Shown here one piece after another: positions 21,955 to 34,067 of a DNA stretch of 64,000 nt (position 1 is its first letter; the number at the start of each line of letters is the position of its first letter). The notes under the pieces were generated by a model. It did no database searches and was not told the DNA's origin. It saw nothing but the letters and a program-made list of their open reading frames with translations. The position numbers and the translations under genes were made by a program. This DNA is from Calonectria ilicicola (Eukaryota; Ascomycota; Sordariomycetes; Hypocreales; Nectriaceae), in NCBI GenBank assembly GCA_020809705.1, contig CP085834.1:2356001-2420000 (forward strand). Reading direction: 5' to 3'.

Positions 21955-23503
21955 CTAGCCCAAAAGAAATTTGCTATAGGTTTGATTAGTAGGTGATGGG
22001 TTTTGTAAATGATAGAGTTACATACTTGTATGCTGCACCCTGCTCGGCGTTTGTATTGCACTGCAGTGAACTGCTGTCATATGCAGCGGTCGAGCTAAAT
22101 TCACATTAGAAAAATCCAAACATATGATATTCGACGTAGTCTTTAGAAGACGGAGGCGGTACTTACGTGGCACAGTACCATTCTCCTGGGAAGAAGAGGA
22201 AACCAGCCCCTTGATAGACAATGAATGACTGACAGCCTTCCAGTTCTAAAAGAGCAGCGGAGTCAGTAATAATAAAACCAAAGAGTCGAGAAAATCTCAC
22301 GGTTACATATACACGCGCATTGCTGCTCAGCATCTTCAAGAACATTGGCGTAATCCAAGGGGGTATCGTTTGTCAAAATCATGCATCCGTTGCCAGTCCA
22401 TGCTTGAATGTATGGCTCACTCATGTCTGTCGTAGTCGGTATGACTTGAACAGTAGTTGAGGTACTAGTAATGTCGGTATGGGTAACGGTTACCACTATT
22501 GGGCTTGGAGTGACAGTAGTCTGAAAGTACTGTTAATTTGATATTGCGATAACCATGGACGATAGTGTTCTTACAGTTGCGGAAATCATGACAGTCGTCG
22601 GGTAATGAGTAGTCGAGGAAATAATAATCAGATTGGTCTTTGTAGTAGAAGTGACCTTGGTCGTGGTCTTGACTTGTTCTTTTATTGTCGTAATGGTTTT
22701 TGTAACTACCTCTAAGGGCTTAGAGGCAAGATAGCACCGACAAGCATTGTAAATCTGCTCTTTGCTGTAGCATTGGAGGTCTAGAAGCAAGGTTAGTGCA
22801 TGATAATATCTCCGTGCTAAGCGAAATATTGGAGGCTATTAGACCTTTAGGAATATTGACACGTGACTTAAGGAGGTTGGAAGTTGGAAGAGCGTTACGC
22901 TTGAGTGCGGGGCTGGTAAGGCACAGAGTCCTACAAGGAAATTTCAAGAGTTAGCAAAGTATTCTGCTGAATGGATTTTTTTCTGAATAACGAACGAGGT
23001 GCTGGTTGTAACATCCGTCACGGTGGTGTCTGTCGAAACAGTGCCAGCAGTGGTGGTGGTTGTGGCTGCTGGTAGTGTCACCTTGATCGAGTTCGTCACG
23101 GTGGTTTTGTCGGCCACGGCATCGACATTGGTTGATTTTTTAGAGACCTAAGGAAACCATATTAGAACCACTGAATTCAGAAATGCATTATGAAGAGTTT
23201 GTTTACATTGATGGTTGAGGTTTTTGTAACGGTGCTCGTCAGATGTTCTGTTGATGTGAAGGTGACTAAGTGAAACCAACAGATCAGCTATCAAATCCAA
23301 TGTTCTTGAACCAGGAGGTTCGTACCAGTGTGTGTTGGTGTCTTTATGTTCAAGAATCCCGAACAAAACTGAGATCCTTCGATTTTGGACAAGACTTTGA
23401 GGATCTTGTCGGCATCCTTCCCGGCGCAGGGAGCTTGATACACGGGGCCTGCGCTTGTCAGAGTGACAATGGCGCCAAGAACGGAAATATATTGCCAAAG
23501 CAT
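21955..23503 (-). CDS. Secreted Thr-rich multi-domain surface protein, 355 aa
   Basis: Nine exons: 23503-23326, 23265-23207, 23147-22996, 22930-22845, 22780-22575, 22520-22301, 22245-22167, 22094-22026 and 21973-21955. Introns are 52-72 nt and all phases agree. The intron 22931-22995 uses a weak GTTCGT donor, the only one that keeps the frame. The protein starts with signal peptide MLWQYISVLGAIVTLTSAG, a short Cys domain (APCAGKD to FCSGF), a Thr/Val-rich stalk, a CYSKEQIYNACRCYL module, a second Thr-rich stalk (TTTKVTSTTKT) and a C-terminal Cys domain (GCMILTND, AEQQCACIC, GCQSF, WYCAT, LQCNTNAEQ) resembling PAN/apple-like extracellular modules. The likely role is at the cell surface; no enzyme motif is seen. 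The exon-per-module layout suggests growth by domain shuffling. Confidence 0.78.
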
Positions 23504-24688
23504 TTTGAGTTTGGTCCCGTGTCACAATGGATGATTGAAAGGCATGTGCATCAAGACCAATAAGTGCATTTTATAACATTGGTCTCTCCTTTCCAATAAT
23601 ACGAGATGCCGGTCTGCCGATGTGGCTGCCACTAGCCCCGCGCCCTCAGCCGTTGGAGGTAACGCTCCAAAATGGTGGCGCAAGACTCATTATCCATGGC
23701 ACCGATAACAGCCGGAGTGGGGAAGGATCTTTAGTGAATTGCTCCTTTTTTCTTTTGGTGCCCCTAAAATTGTGGCAATGGTTGAGGGGGGGAAACGACC
23801 CTTTTCTTCAACATTCAGGCAGTGCCGATATAACGGCTCGGGTCGCTCTTGCTTGCTTGTATCAGTGCTCAGTGACGGCACTACCTCCTCATGACGCCAG
23901 CCGGAATGGTCTTGATAAACTACAGGGCCTATGGGAATCCAGAACTCAGGAAATTAGAAGCTACTACGTTAGTGCCTAATAGTCCAGTGACTAAGCCCTA
24001 TAGCGCTCAAGCTATTTGACTTTTCTTAGCTGCCATCTTCCTTTTCCTCCCTTCTGTTGTTTGAACCCTTCAGCCTCACCGACATCTTCTGTATTTTGGC
24101 CAGCCTAGCCACTCTTATCACTTGAGACGTTCTTACTCCACCTACTATTTACTTATAGCATTGCCCTAAAGAGTCTAGAGCATGTCGGGAGCAACTACTT
24201 GTCAATAATTGGGACCTAAATTCAACTCTAAGAAGGAGCCAAACTCCTTTGCTCCGTTATCCCTAAAATTCAGCAACCGTTAATAAGTAAGGCCTAAGGT
24301 TACGTGTGCCAGAAGCTCTTTGCCCTCGTGCCTGATTTACGCCGGGCTCGACGCCACCTTGCAACTCATGGTATGCATTGACTACTAGCTTAAGCAGAAA
24401 ACAGCACGATCAGAGAGAGTAAATTTTGTGGATCTATCACATGGACCTTACAATATTAACCCATAATTTAAATCCACTCATTCCATAAGCTTCACTGGGC
24501 CCTCGGCACGTATTTAGGAGCGAAGACATTCACCAATCTTGCGGATCAAGCAACAGCTAAATAGCCCCCTTTAGTTGGATTTAGCTTAGCTAATGGAAGA
24601 TTGGGTGTTGCAAAGCTTTTTTCACATTCCTGCTATTTTAATTGGCTTTTGGTAGCAGGTACATGTGCTTGCCGGTTCCTTATCCTCC
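23504..24688. other. Intergenic region between Thr-rich and tyrosinase genes
   Basis: Promoter of the Thr-rich gene plus the 3' flank of tyrosinase. The part 23990-24500 is rich in CTAA/TTAG words and might be mildly RIP-decayed old repeat DNA, but I recognise no element. Open frames such as 23620-23979 have no support. Confidence 0.4.
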
Positions 24689-25919
24689 TTACTCGTATTT
24701 GATACACATAGCTTCACTATTTACATCCATCGCATCCGACGCTGTGATGTTCGGGACAATTCCAGCCAACCACATTGTATGGTTCAAAGTCGTGACATTG
24801 CCATTATCGCCAAAATATGGTACAAAGGCACCAATACCCAAGAAAGATGGCTGTGCTTCTCCAAACAAAGTCTGGGGTGCGACAAGTGGGCCCCCAATAG
24901 CAGTCAATCGAGAAGCATTTCCAGACTGCCATTGGGTCCAGAGCCTGTCAAGATTAGTGTGGTGCAGGAAAAAGATTGGGTCAAAGGCGGAAAATGACAC
25001 GTGTTCCATCTAAGGATCGCGAGGGATCACAATTAGCGCATATTGCTGGGGCATCAGGAGGCAGTTGACTTACGGTTCCTCCAACACCAAAGTGCCCACC
25101 GGTGTGAGGGGTATTTCCCAAGCAAGCCCACATCTCCCAATAATCTTCAATGCCCATGCAGCTGTCCACAATATCTTGAGATACGGAATCGAACTGCGTC
25201 TGATTGAATGCTCGAGTCAAACAGCTGTCGGATGTACGGGCGAGTTCCGTTGTCAAATTCAACTTGAGATTAGCGAATGGACCATCAATCACGCAGTTGT
25301 TTTCATCCGTGTTTCCTGTACCAAAGCTGGAGGTAATGCTTGTGCCCCAAACGCTTGCGTTCTGAAGAGGGCCTGCAGCTTGGTCCTCTTGTTCATCCCA
25401 ATATCTAATTGTGGTGAGCCTATAGGAGGTATGTTATCCCACGGAAAACTCACGGGTAAGGTCCAGTGTAGCCACATTCATCACGAAGAAGTGTTTCATA
25501 AACTTTGGTATACCAACGATGCCACGGAAAGAAAGCGCCCTGTTATGAATTGCACGTTTCATTAGCCTTGTTAAATCTCGACGATTCAACGTGAAGAAAC
25601 ATACAACCACATGAATGAATTGAACTTGAGCAACGTGGGCAACAAGCAACTCGTCCCAGCGACTTTTAGATCCGTATGTTCTAGTTTTTGCAGGCGCTTG
25701 ATCAGGATCCATCAGACACAGAGTCGAGTTAATGTACTCTGTACGCTGAACATTGCTCAAAGAAGACCTATCCCAGGTTACATACTATTTTCAATTTTTT
25801 AATTTAACCACACAATCTTACCAAGACTTTCGAATGCTAGGGTTTTCACACGCACCCCAGGCAGTTTTTGCAACCGCAGCGGTTGTTGCCAAGGTTTTGA
25901 AAATGATGCTGGTTTTCAT
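24689..25919 (-). CDS. Secreted tyrosinase (type 3 copper phenoloxidase), 332 aa
   Basis: Exons 25919-25822, 25767-25605, 25539-25454, 25404-25074 and 25009-24689; introns are 49-65 nt and frame-consistent. The N-terminal MKTSIIFKTLATTAAVAKTAWGA is a signal peptide. CuA ligands are H77 (LLVAHVAQ), H85 (QFIHVV) and H94 in FFPWHRWY. CuB ligands are H216 and H220 in HTGGHFGVGG and H243 in DPIFFLHHTNLDRLW. All six copper histidines are present. It oxidises phenols to quinones, for example in melanin formation or phenolic detoxification. At 332 aa it consists of the catalytic domain only, without the C-terminal lid domain of classical fungal tyrosinases, matching the short secreted group. Several N-glycosylation motifs (NxT/S) occur. 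A secreted Thr-rich gene lies immediately downstream on the same strand. Confidence 0.92.
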
Positions 25920-28900
25920 TGCTGCTGGGTTGATTTTTCATACAAGGTATAAACAAAAGACACAATCTTTTTTCTGATGAGATGCAGTGACGAATTTGAA
26001 GACAATACCAGCAGCCCACGTATTTTATATTAGAACCTAAACAATGTAGTGCCCCCCGAAAACGGCTTGTCATTGTCTACGATGTTCTCAGTTGGGTTTG
26101 ATTCCAGCAAATTACCACTTTCATCGCAGCACGTGCCAATCGGGCCGAGTAACAAACGAACAACACCTCTTACACATTACTCCATTACTCGCCAGGAAAA
26201 ATATTTGTTTGGTTGACGGGTTTGTAGCTTACGACTCCATCAAAGCTAGTTAGGAAGCGGATCTCAAGCTCAACTCCCATCATTACGATCTAGCCTTCTA
26301 TTGATTGAAAATGCTACTCCAGTCGTGTATGGTGCAAACCCACTATCTAATCAACGGAATAATTTCATGGGATTTACAAAAGGCCTGCGGGATTTTACTC
26401 AATTTGTCGCCCTAAATGTAATGGGCTATGGTTTCAAACCCGATGTAATGGCCCAAGGCGGTCGGTCATCCATGAGCCTTCCCATAGTAATTAAGAGGCT
26501 CAAAACTACTAACAAATCAATGCGGGATTTATACGAATGTGGGTCAGATATTCCAAACGAGAACCCATGGCCCAATTTTATAGTAAAACACATTGTAGCC
26601 TCGTATCCTTCAAATTCGGCCGAGTCTTCCCTCGGATAGATCCGCGGGTAGCCGGACTTGTCACCACTTTTGGAAAAGCGGCGAACCAGGCCTCAGCTCC
26701 CCCCACGCGGTTCTCTCAACAACAAGGTTCTACGCGCGGATAGAAGTATAGACCACAGACTGACAATCCCGAATACTACGGCACTACAGGTCGCGGGCAG
26801 ACAATTCCGACAGAAGTGGATCACAGGTAGGCGATAACAGGAATCGTCACATCGCAGGCCTTCTAGCCAAACCATAACACGACCCCTGACCCTTCAGACT
26901 CATTGACCTTGACATAATATGACTCAGACACCCTGTACAATATTAACCTTGGGGCCTTTTGTTCCTACAATGGAGAAAGGTCACTGGAAAGAAACTTGTG
27001 GCTCACCAAAGCATTTGATAAAAATGACCTTAATGGAGAACAGCATACACAAGCACACTGATTGACATCCATAATTTACTTGATCACATTATCAGAAATG
27101 CTTCCAGTTTCTCGTGTGTTTCACAGTTTTTTCAACTTTTCGTTTCCATGTGAGAGCCTAGTTAAATTAGGTAAGACCTCCCATCATGCAACAAGGAATC
27201 CACATCGGATATTTGCCGAGGTTCCTCATCCATTAATGAGTGGAGCAGACCAAAGTCTAGATGGTCAACCGGCAAGGGTAAGTGACTAGATCAATACCCT
27301 TCCATCTTATCTGATCATCTGATAATGACGGTCCCACGCTGTTGTGGAGATTGCGATCCCTGCGAGCCCATTGTCCGATTGTGCCGCATCCACGATCCGA
27401 GAATAATGCAAGCCAGTGGATGTGGAGTCTTTCAAATCTGGAATTAAGTCGCCGGGTCCATAAAAGAAATACACGTAATAATGGGGGCTTTTCTAGGTTT
27501 GGTTTAAACCCAAGAATGCCACAAGGCATGGTGACACAAAACATGCCGAATTACCGAGTGCCCCTCACATCTACACGCCAATGTCTACTAAGCGAGTGAT
27601 ATGGATACCCTCCATGATGCACTTTTGATACTTTGAATCAGCGCTGCAATCATTGCTTCCTAATATCAACCATCACACAACCCAAAAAAAAAAAAAAAAA
27701 TCCTAATTTTCCCTACTCATCACACAGCGACAAGTCCGGGTCCAACTCTTTTTCATTTCAAAGTTCATTAAAAGCATCTACAAAGTATCATATTATCGTT
27801 TGTAGAATTTCATTCTACAAATCACTCAGAATCATGCCACCCACATATCCGTTTCATGGAATTCACATCGGTCCACGTCATCTTATGTAGCATACAAACC
27901 AGCTGTAGGAGGCGACAACACCTTCCCTTTTTTAAGCACATACATCAGATGAATGAAAACACCCTCATGATCCATCTTAGGGATATCCGGCTGTAGAAAG
28001 ATTCTGGTGGCCATGCTCATCTTGCCACAATCCCATATCCATTGCATTTTCCCGAAGCTAATGTCTGACTTTCCAACAATTTGAAGCTATGCGGAGTATG
28101 ACACTTGGACAGATGGGGGAATTTTCCACCGGGGTAAGCATACTCAAATCACTACTCAAATGCGTGCCCGGCTCAATTAAATAGGTTAGAGCCTCAATTG
28201 TGTGACGTCAGCTGGTCACAGGCACCGCCAACTCAGCGTTCTTAGAAAGCAGCCAAAATACAATGGTATAAGCTTTTACCGTATTTGGAAGGTTCCAACT
28301 GTAAAATCCTATCAGACATCACCACTGGGGGCACAATAATCGGCAGACACGGCATGTTCAACAGTTCAGTTCGCCGGCTTGAGCGTCAGAAAGTCATCAT
28401 TCAATGAGTGTAATATTTTCCGTAGGATTGTCGGTGAGATTATTTCTGGATTTTTAGCAACGATTCCTGCATTTTTGACAATTCTAATTATAATATCCAG
28501 ATCAATCAATTGTGCTGCATCTTTCGCAGTTACGCGGAGACAAAAAGTTGCCGATGCAGGTAATTTCCCTTCTGGTAGTTGTGCTTTAGTACGCGCATTG
28601 CGCAGGCGAAGGACTGCACATTTACCGGTTATTATTAGCCGTCGGCACGCTTTGGTTGGTTGGATAAAGAGATGATGTGGCCGCTCACTTAATATTAGCC
28701 ACGCTTGCAGGGAAGGGCTGAAATGCACGATGTAACGTCATCCAGCTAAAATCCAGGAAGCGTATCATTAAGCATCCATTGTAAGCTATTTTTAGATTCC
28801 ATCAATCCCGCGCGGACATTTTGTCCGGCAATCCCATGTCAATAATAACAAAAAAGAAGGAGAAATAAAGGGACTAGCAATGTAGCAGATGCGCAGGTAT

Positions 28901-29403
28901 GTCTCAGTCGCTAGCCACGCAAGAGAGAATTAAGCGTGCTTTTTTTTTTTAGTTCTAAGATCTAACAAACCAATAAATCCAGTCCTCTCTGGTCCCAATT
29001 TCGCGTGGCCACCCTAAAGAAGTTGTGGGTGGGCGCAATGCCAGTGGTCAGACGCAGATAGCCTTACAGCCCTGCCCCAATAGGTGAATTGGTAAGCTGC
29101 TGCAATGGTTTGCGGCAAATAATTTTCGGCATAGTTAGCGTTGGATTCCAATGTATGTGTTGCTTACCGACGGCTTGGTCCCGTGGCCGTGTTCACTACT
29201 GCACATACTTGCATACAACTGAGAATAGAGGCGATTTTCTAAAAATATGTTTTGATATTGGGGGCCTTGAAGGCTTCTATTTGGATATCAACACTATAGA
29301 CTCGATGAGGTGTTTGTATATAATGGGACGAGATATCTGCTTGATGGTCCTTTTCATCAACCAACACAGTCCTCAACATCACTGCAAAGCTCGGGTCCAG
29401 CCT
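25920..29403. other. Gene-poor 3.5-kb gap
   Basis: No confident gene is visible. It holds an A-run (about 27683-27700) and a perfect 10-bp inverted repeat, TTTGTAGAAT / ATTCTACAAA, with a 3-nt loop (27799-27821). It also holds scattered short open frames, of which 26301-26639 (plus) and 28366-28728 (minus) are the longest. Base composition is near normal, so it is not part of the AT-rich block. Confidence 0.45.
28366..28728 (-). CDS. Doubtful hypothetical protein, 120 aa
   Basis: A minus-strand frame whose C-terminal 75 residues look coherent: alternating charged and aliphatic residues, with stretches such as AAQLIDLDIIIRI and NPEIISPTILRKI. The N-terminal part is irregular and there is no signal peptide, domain or promoter signal. 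It could be the last exon of a decayed gene, or chance. Confidence 0.2.
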   Translation of the reverse strand: MHFSPSLQAWLILSERPHHLFIQPTKACRRLIITGKCAVLRLRNARTKAQLPEGKLPASATFCLRVTAKDAAQLIDLDIIIRIVKNAGIVAKNPEIISPTILRKILHSLNDDFLTLKPAN

Positions 29404-29478
29404 AGCTTCCAATTTCCTTTTCTCTTTTCCTTTGTGATTTCTTTTGTGATTTCCTTTGTGGTTTCCTTTCTTACTTGA
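29404..29478 (+). promoter_or_regulatory. Pyrimidine-rich core promoter with repeated TTTGTGATTTC
   Basis: A CT-rich tract includes three near-identical 11-bp units (TTTGTGATTTC, the last with GG for GA) about 70-110 nt upstream of ATG 29542. It is followed by a TTTCTACATTTTCGC leader. TATATAATGG lies further upstream near 29318. Such CT-rich tracts mark transcription starts of highly expressed fungal genes. Confidence 0.5.
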
Positions 29479-29541
29479 ATTTCTACATTTTCGCATTCTA
29501 TTACTTTTTTTCTATCACGATATCAATCGCCTCTTATCAAA

Positions 29542-30998
29542 ATGGTTTCCAAGCTCTTTACTCCTTCGGCCATCTCTGCCGCTAGCATCATGGCCTTGAT
29601 TGGTCATGTTGTCGCTCTCCCGGTCGACATCCCGATGCCCATTGTGAGCCGCGCTACTGACCCCGGCTCCATTGTCCTGGATCCTGTTACGAACATGGGT
29701 GGTATTGGCTCTGTTCCCAATGCCAGACTGCTTGACTATGACACATTCTACTGGTCCAACGGAGGTAAATGAAATGCAAAACAAATAGAATAGCAAATGA
29801 CTAACCACTCATAGACATTGTCGGTAAACTCAGCTGCACTGGTGGCAAGGACCACAAAATGCTTAACGTGGCTCGACTGGGCAGCGATGTTACCAGCACG
29901 GATTGCTCCAACCCCGGAGAAATCACAATGACATTCAAGGACAAGGCCGCTTTGCAATCCGCCAAGGCTGATTGGCAGTGGTTGGACGGCAACAAGAACA
30001 TCGTCATTGTAGTAGCCGATGGTGGCAACTGCGGTGGCTCCCAAGGCCGAGGTGAATATGCAGTCACCGAGGCCGAATACGACGACACTGCTCTCACGGC
30101 CACACTGTCTGGACGATCAACTGATTGGATGGACTTTGTCACCGACTACCGCCTCAATGTCAAGTCTGGGGGCGTTCAGGTCAGCAACGGCACCTTCACC
30201 AAGCGCATCGGCAAGAGCGGCAGCATTGACCTCGCCAATGACTTCTCCAAGAACCTCTTCTCCAAGGACATTGGCGATGTCAATCTCAGCGTGGACTGTG
30301 CCCACTGTGCAACCACTGGGTCAATCGACTTCGACTTTGACTTCAGCCTTACTCAGGGCGTCACGGGATCCATCACTGCTAGAAATGGGCTCGGAGCCAG
30401 TCTTGGCCTTGGGCTCACAGCTTCTGCACAGCTCACTGATCCCGTCGATATCGGCTCCGTCCAGCTTCTCACGCTCCCTCTCGCTGGAATTTCGATCGGC
30501 CCATTCCTCAACATCGGTCCCCAGATCACAGCCGGCGTCACTTCCAGCCTCCAGCCAGTTACCGCTGCCATCACGGCCGACTTTGGCGTTGCCATGGTCA
30601 TCCCCGACGGCACCACTCTCCGCTTCGGCAGTGACTCTGACCCCATCAACCCTCAGTTCAACAAGATTGGCCCAACCCTCAGTGCCTCAGTCAGTGTCGG
30701 TGCCAGCTTGTCTCCTGTGGTCACCTTCGATTTTGCCGCTACCATCTTTGGCAAGGGCGTGGTTGCCGGTATCGGCCTAGAAGCCCCCAAGCTTGATGCG
30801 ACTCTAACTGTCCAAGCTTCCACTGATAGCGGAGTATGCGGTGATGTCAACGCGAATGCTGGTGTTCAGCTTGATGTGAACGTCGGCGTGGATGTCAACC
30901 TCTTTGCTGGATTCGGGTCCGCCACTGATCAGCCCAACTCCAACAGCATCTTCTCCACTAGCACTCCCGTCTTCAGCGACTGTGTGCCCATTGCTTAA
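29542..30998 (+). CDS. Secreted protein of a fungal uncharacterised family, 468 aa
   Basis: Exon 1 is 29542-29764 and exon 2 is 29815-30998, with a 50-nt intron (GTAAAT, CTAAC, CATAG). The signal peptide lies within MVSKLFTPSAISAASIMALIGHVVA, with a likely propeptide to about residue 37. Residues 75-170 form a Cys-containing globular part (LSCTGG, DCSNPGEITM, GNCGGSQGRGEY). From about 170 the chain is a beta-rich, Val/Ser/Thr/Gly-rich region with alternating hydrophobic residues (SIDFDFDF, GLGASLGLGLTASAQL, GPFLNIGPQITAGV, LDVNVGVDVNLFAGFG). It ends DCVPIA. I recognise the pattern from unnamed secreted fungal proteins but cannot assign an enzyme activity. The codon bias is strong (C-ending codons), and with the CT-rich promoter this suggests high expression. 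Confidence 0.82.
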
Positions 30999-31817
30999 AA
31001 GGTCAACGGTGCGGTTTGGGCTATTTATTAGGCATTTCTGACGGTGTTTGGGATTTTGGGAATTCATATGATTAGAAGGCTGGATATCAATTCATTCTCG
31101 TCATTCGTTTTACTTTTTGAGATTTTGGGTCTTTGGGATTTTTGGAGGGTATGGTTGTGGGCGTTGGGGGATTTTTCTAAACCTAGCCATTCTTTTCGCC
31201 AGTTACATCTGCAATTGAAATAGTTTTGCAACCATTGACTACTGCTCATTGCCTATGGGGGGAAAATGCTAACCTTGTTGCTAAGCTTGAATTAATTCAG
31301 CTCATCTTTATGCATAGCCTGGCACAATATCGGTTCTAGGCCCAGGCCTAGGAGGGGGTGGCGTGCTATAGCTTCTTGGCAGCTGAAAACCACAGCCCGC
31401 CTCTTCGCTAGTGGCGGGCCGAGGCGTGGAAACTGGACAGCAATTGGATAAGTTCCGATTCTGATGCAGCCTTGTTTGTAAAAGCAATTCCTCCTTTTCG
31501 CCACATGTTGTTCAAAACCCCAAAACCCGCCGTGGTGTCTTTTTCATCCAGGCGCCAAACCTGCCGTCACCCCTTGAATCCATCCCATCACAGTCTAAGG
31601 AAAGAGGCCAAGAACGAGGCATCATACCAGATTCAGCCAAGGGCACGTCGTTGCACGTCCTTTTGAATCAATATCGACAGAGCCTCAGCGACCAGGTTAT
31701 TTCGACAGGGCTGAGCGGGTCCTCCTCATCCATCTTCTTTCTTGGCTTTTCCGGTCCTTGCCTGCCGACCCATAACCACTCACCCTTGATTGTCGCGCAC
31801 AAGCGACCCGTTCCATC
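30999..31817. other. Intergenic region
   Basis: 3' flank of the secreted protein gene and promoter of the membrane protein gene. Open frames at 31472 and 31651 run into the next gene in other registers and are shadows. Confidence 0.5.
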
Positions 31818-34067
31818 ATGTCATTTTTTTATGGGGATGCCAAGGACGATAAAGGGAAATATGGGCGTTTGGACCCTCCAGAGTCTACATACGCTCCGTC
31901 AGTCATCTCTGACACTGGAAAGCCACATCCATATGTATCCTCTTCCGAATACAACGAGCTCCCTACCCCAACGAATGCTGCTAATGTGTCACCCCTCCGA
32001 TGGATCTGGAACAAAGTTACATTCCGCAAATTTCGCGATAGCCTTACCCATGAGGAGAAAAAAAGCGTCTCTAGTGCGGGTCTTGGATCAGCACTCTGGA
32101 AATTTTGTTATCTTCACTTGCCCGCGATCGCCGCGACTCTGTGTCTCTTGTCATTATACGTTATGGAAGTCAAGTGGGAACCTCCTCATCCAGCACCAGA
32201 GGAGCTCGTTGCCCTTTTGTTTGCTGCCAAAGTACATGAGATCCTGATATTAATATCTTTGGGCGATATTCTATTGCACAGAATTCGCTATGGCCTTCTG
32301 AGAGACAACGGCATGCCGCTTGGGTTCATTTCGTCGGCATTTCAATTGTCCTCTCCAGCTCAATATCTTCTCAGTTGGGAATTCTGGGGCACAGTTCGAA
32401 ACCCAACCATGGACCGCTATTTTCATGCCGGCACTGCGGCAGTAATATTAATTCTGGCCCTGGTTGGCTTGAGTGCCAGCCCGCTTTCCGGAACCGCAAT
32501 GATCCCTAGGCCGTATTGGTACAACTTATCTGAGCTAATGGAACCCCCCTCTTACTCTTTCGAGTACATTATAGGCGATCCTTATTTTATGGAGCTTGAT
32601 TCTCAGCATGCAGCCCGAGCATATGTGGGAGACTGCAGTTTCGGCGGTGAAAGCTGTCAAGACCAACGGATGGGTTCAATATGGTATGCCATGGGAGATG
32701 CTCTTCAGAGTATTCAAGCCGGAATGATTCAGAACAATCTGTCACTTACAAGCCGTGGGTCTCCATCCAAATCTCGGCCCATATCATTATCTGCAACCTC
32801 GTCAAACTACTCACAATATGACGTTTCATTGGCAACCGGTCCTCCCAGTTTCGTCTCCGAACCTCTTGGTATTTATTCCACCATTCTGGGTTCTCGTTTA
32901 AGTTACCTGATTGATACACGCGAGACGGATTTTATTCTGAAAACCCACCCCATCGGCTCTGTTTTGCCAGACGGGAAATGGAAACAACCGATAGTGGCAG
33001 TCGACTGTCAGCAGGGACAAGGTCCAAATGATCCAACATTCAACTTTAACAGCTCCATTTATAACGGCCTCAACTTGAAGCTGGACTTTGAGGCAATCAA
33101 AGCCAGGCTAGATCTAAAGGAAAATGTTAAATCGCCATTCGGCAGGCCAATGTTTTTGGATGTCTCCCAAAATAGCTCATATCCGATCAGCGCCACCATT
33201 TTATATTCAAATACTACAGCCACCCAGGGATCCAAGGTCGAAATCGATTTCACCCTTTGCCTCATCCAGGCGCGTTGGGTTGAAACGGAGATGTGGGCGC
33301 CCGTGACTATACCTACAACTTATTTTGAGTTGCCAGTTCCACAGGATAAACTGCCCAACTATCTCCAGGAAACATCGACAGCAGAAAATGTCATAAAAAT
33401 GAAAAACTCTTGGTTGACAGAGATAGGCTTCTCTCAAACTGAGGTTAAGCTTGCCAAAACTAAATTGGTCAATTCGGCCTATGGTGGCATCTTTGAGTAC
33501 TGCCAATGGAGGCACTCGATTAATGGTGTAATAATCATGGATCAGTGCATACCCATTGGCCTCGCATTATATTTTGCAGACGCTCTCACATCCATGACTG
33601 GGTTCGAAGTACTGCTGGCAGATCCTGGAGCCACTATCACCTTGGAAGAGGCAAGATCAAAACTTAACGATAGCCATACTATTATAGGATCTAGGAGATA
33701 CATGAAGACACATGCGTATCGTCTTGACAGTGGCAATACTGTCAAACTAGCATTTGGGGTGCTAATCCTATATGTATACATTGCAGTGCTACACAATTTG
33801 ATTCTTATATTCTCCCCACACAGGTGGTTTAGTTCCGCTTGGGGAAGCATGGGCGAACTCATGACGTTAGCTCTGCGGTCCAAGGTTCCTGAAGGCTTGG
33901 AGAACGTCGGTGGAGGGGTAACAAGTTCTACCACATGGAAAAGGAATATCAGGGTGCGCGATGTGGATGGACAAGGACGATTGGAAATGGTCGTGAGCTC
34001 ATCACCCAACATTGACGATCCAAACAGATCACAGGGTTGTGTAACACCGAAGCAAAAGTACAGCTAA
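31818..34067 (+). CDS. Multi-pass membrane protein of unknown function, 749 aa
   Basis: Single exon. The N-terminal 90 residues are polar and Ser/Pro-rich, likely cytosolic. Hydrophobic segments lie at about 96-116 (LPAIAATLCLLSLYVM), 131-153 (VALLFAAKVHEILILISLGD), 204-224 (AGTAAVILILALVGLSA) and near the C-terminus (LAFGVLILYVYIAVLHNLILIFS). A loop of more than 400 residues between the third and last segment contains Cys pairs and NxS/T sites, so it is probably extracellular or lumenal. The tail after the last segment (SMGELMTLALRSK, then RDVDGQGRLEMVV) is typical of a large filamentous-fungal family of plasma-membrane proteins without known function. ATG 31818 is the first in frame. Confidence 0.8.
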   Translation: MSFFYGDAKDDKGKYGRLDPPESTYAPSVISDTGKPHPYVSSSEYNELPTPTNAANVSPLRWIWNKVTFRKFRDSLTHEEKKSVSSAGLGSALWKFCYLHLPAIAATLCLLSLYVMEVKWEPPHPAPEELVALLFAAKVHEILILISLGDILLHRIRYGLLRDNGMPLGFISSAFQLSSPAQYLLSWEFWGTVRNPTMDRYFHAGTAAVILILALVGLSASPLSGTAMIPRPYWYNLSELMEPPSYSFEYIIGDPYFMELDSQHAARAYVGDCSFGGESCQDQRMGSIWYAMGDALQSIQAGMIQNNLSLTSRGSPSKSRPISLSATSSNYSQYDVSLATGPPSFVSEPLGIYSTILGSRLSYLIDTRETDFILKTHPIGSVLPDGKWKQPIVAVDCQQGQGPNDPTFNFNSSIYNGLNLKLDFEAIKARLDLKENVKSPFGRPMFLDVSQNSSYPISATILYSNTTATQGSKVEIDFTLCLIQARWVETEMWAPVTIPTTYFELPVPQDKLPNYLQETSTAENVIKMKNSWLTEIGFSQTEVKLAKTKLVNSAYGGIFEYCQWRHSINGVIIMDQCIPIGLALYFADALTSMTGFEVLLADPGATITLEEARSKLNDSHTIIGSRRYMKTHAYRLDSGNTVKLAFGVLILYVYIAVLHNLILIFSPHRWFSSAWGSMGELMTLALRSKVPEGLENVGGGVTSSTTWKRNIRVRDVDGQGRLEMVVSSSPNIDDPNRSQGCVTPKQKYS

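Noticed and set aside
26301..26639. 112-aa open frame in the gene-poor gap
   Set aside because: No start context, domain or signal; composition like the surrounding non-coding DNA.
30019..30780. 253-aa plus-strand frame inside the 29542 gene
   Set aside because: Ser/Pro-rich shadow in another register of a strongly codon-biased gene that itself has a signal peptide and intron.
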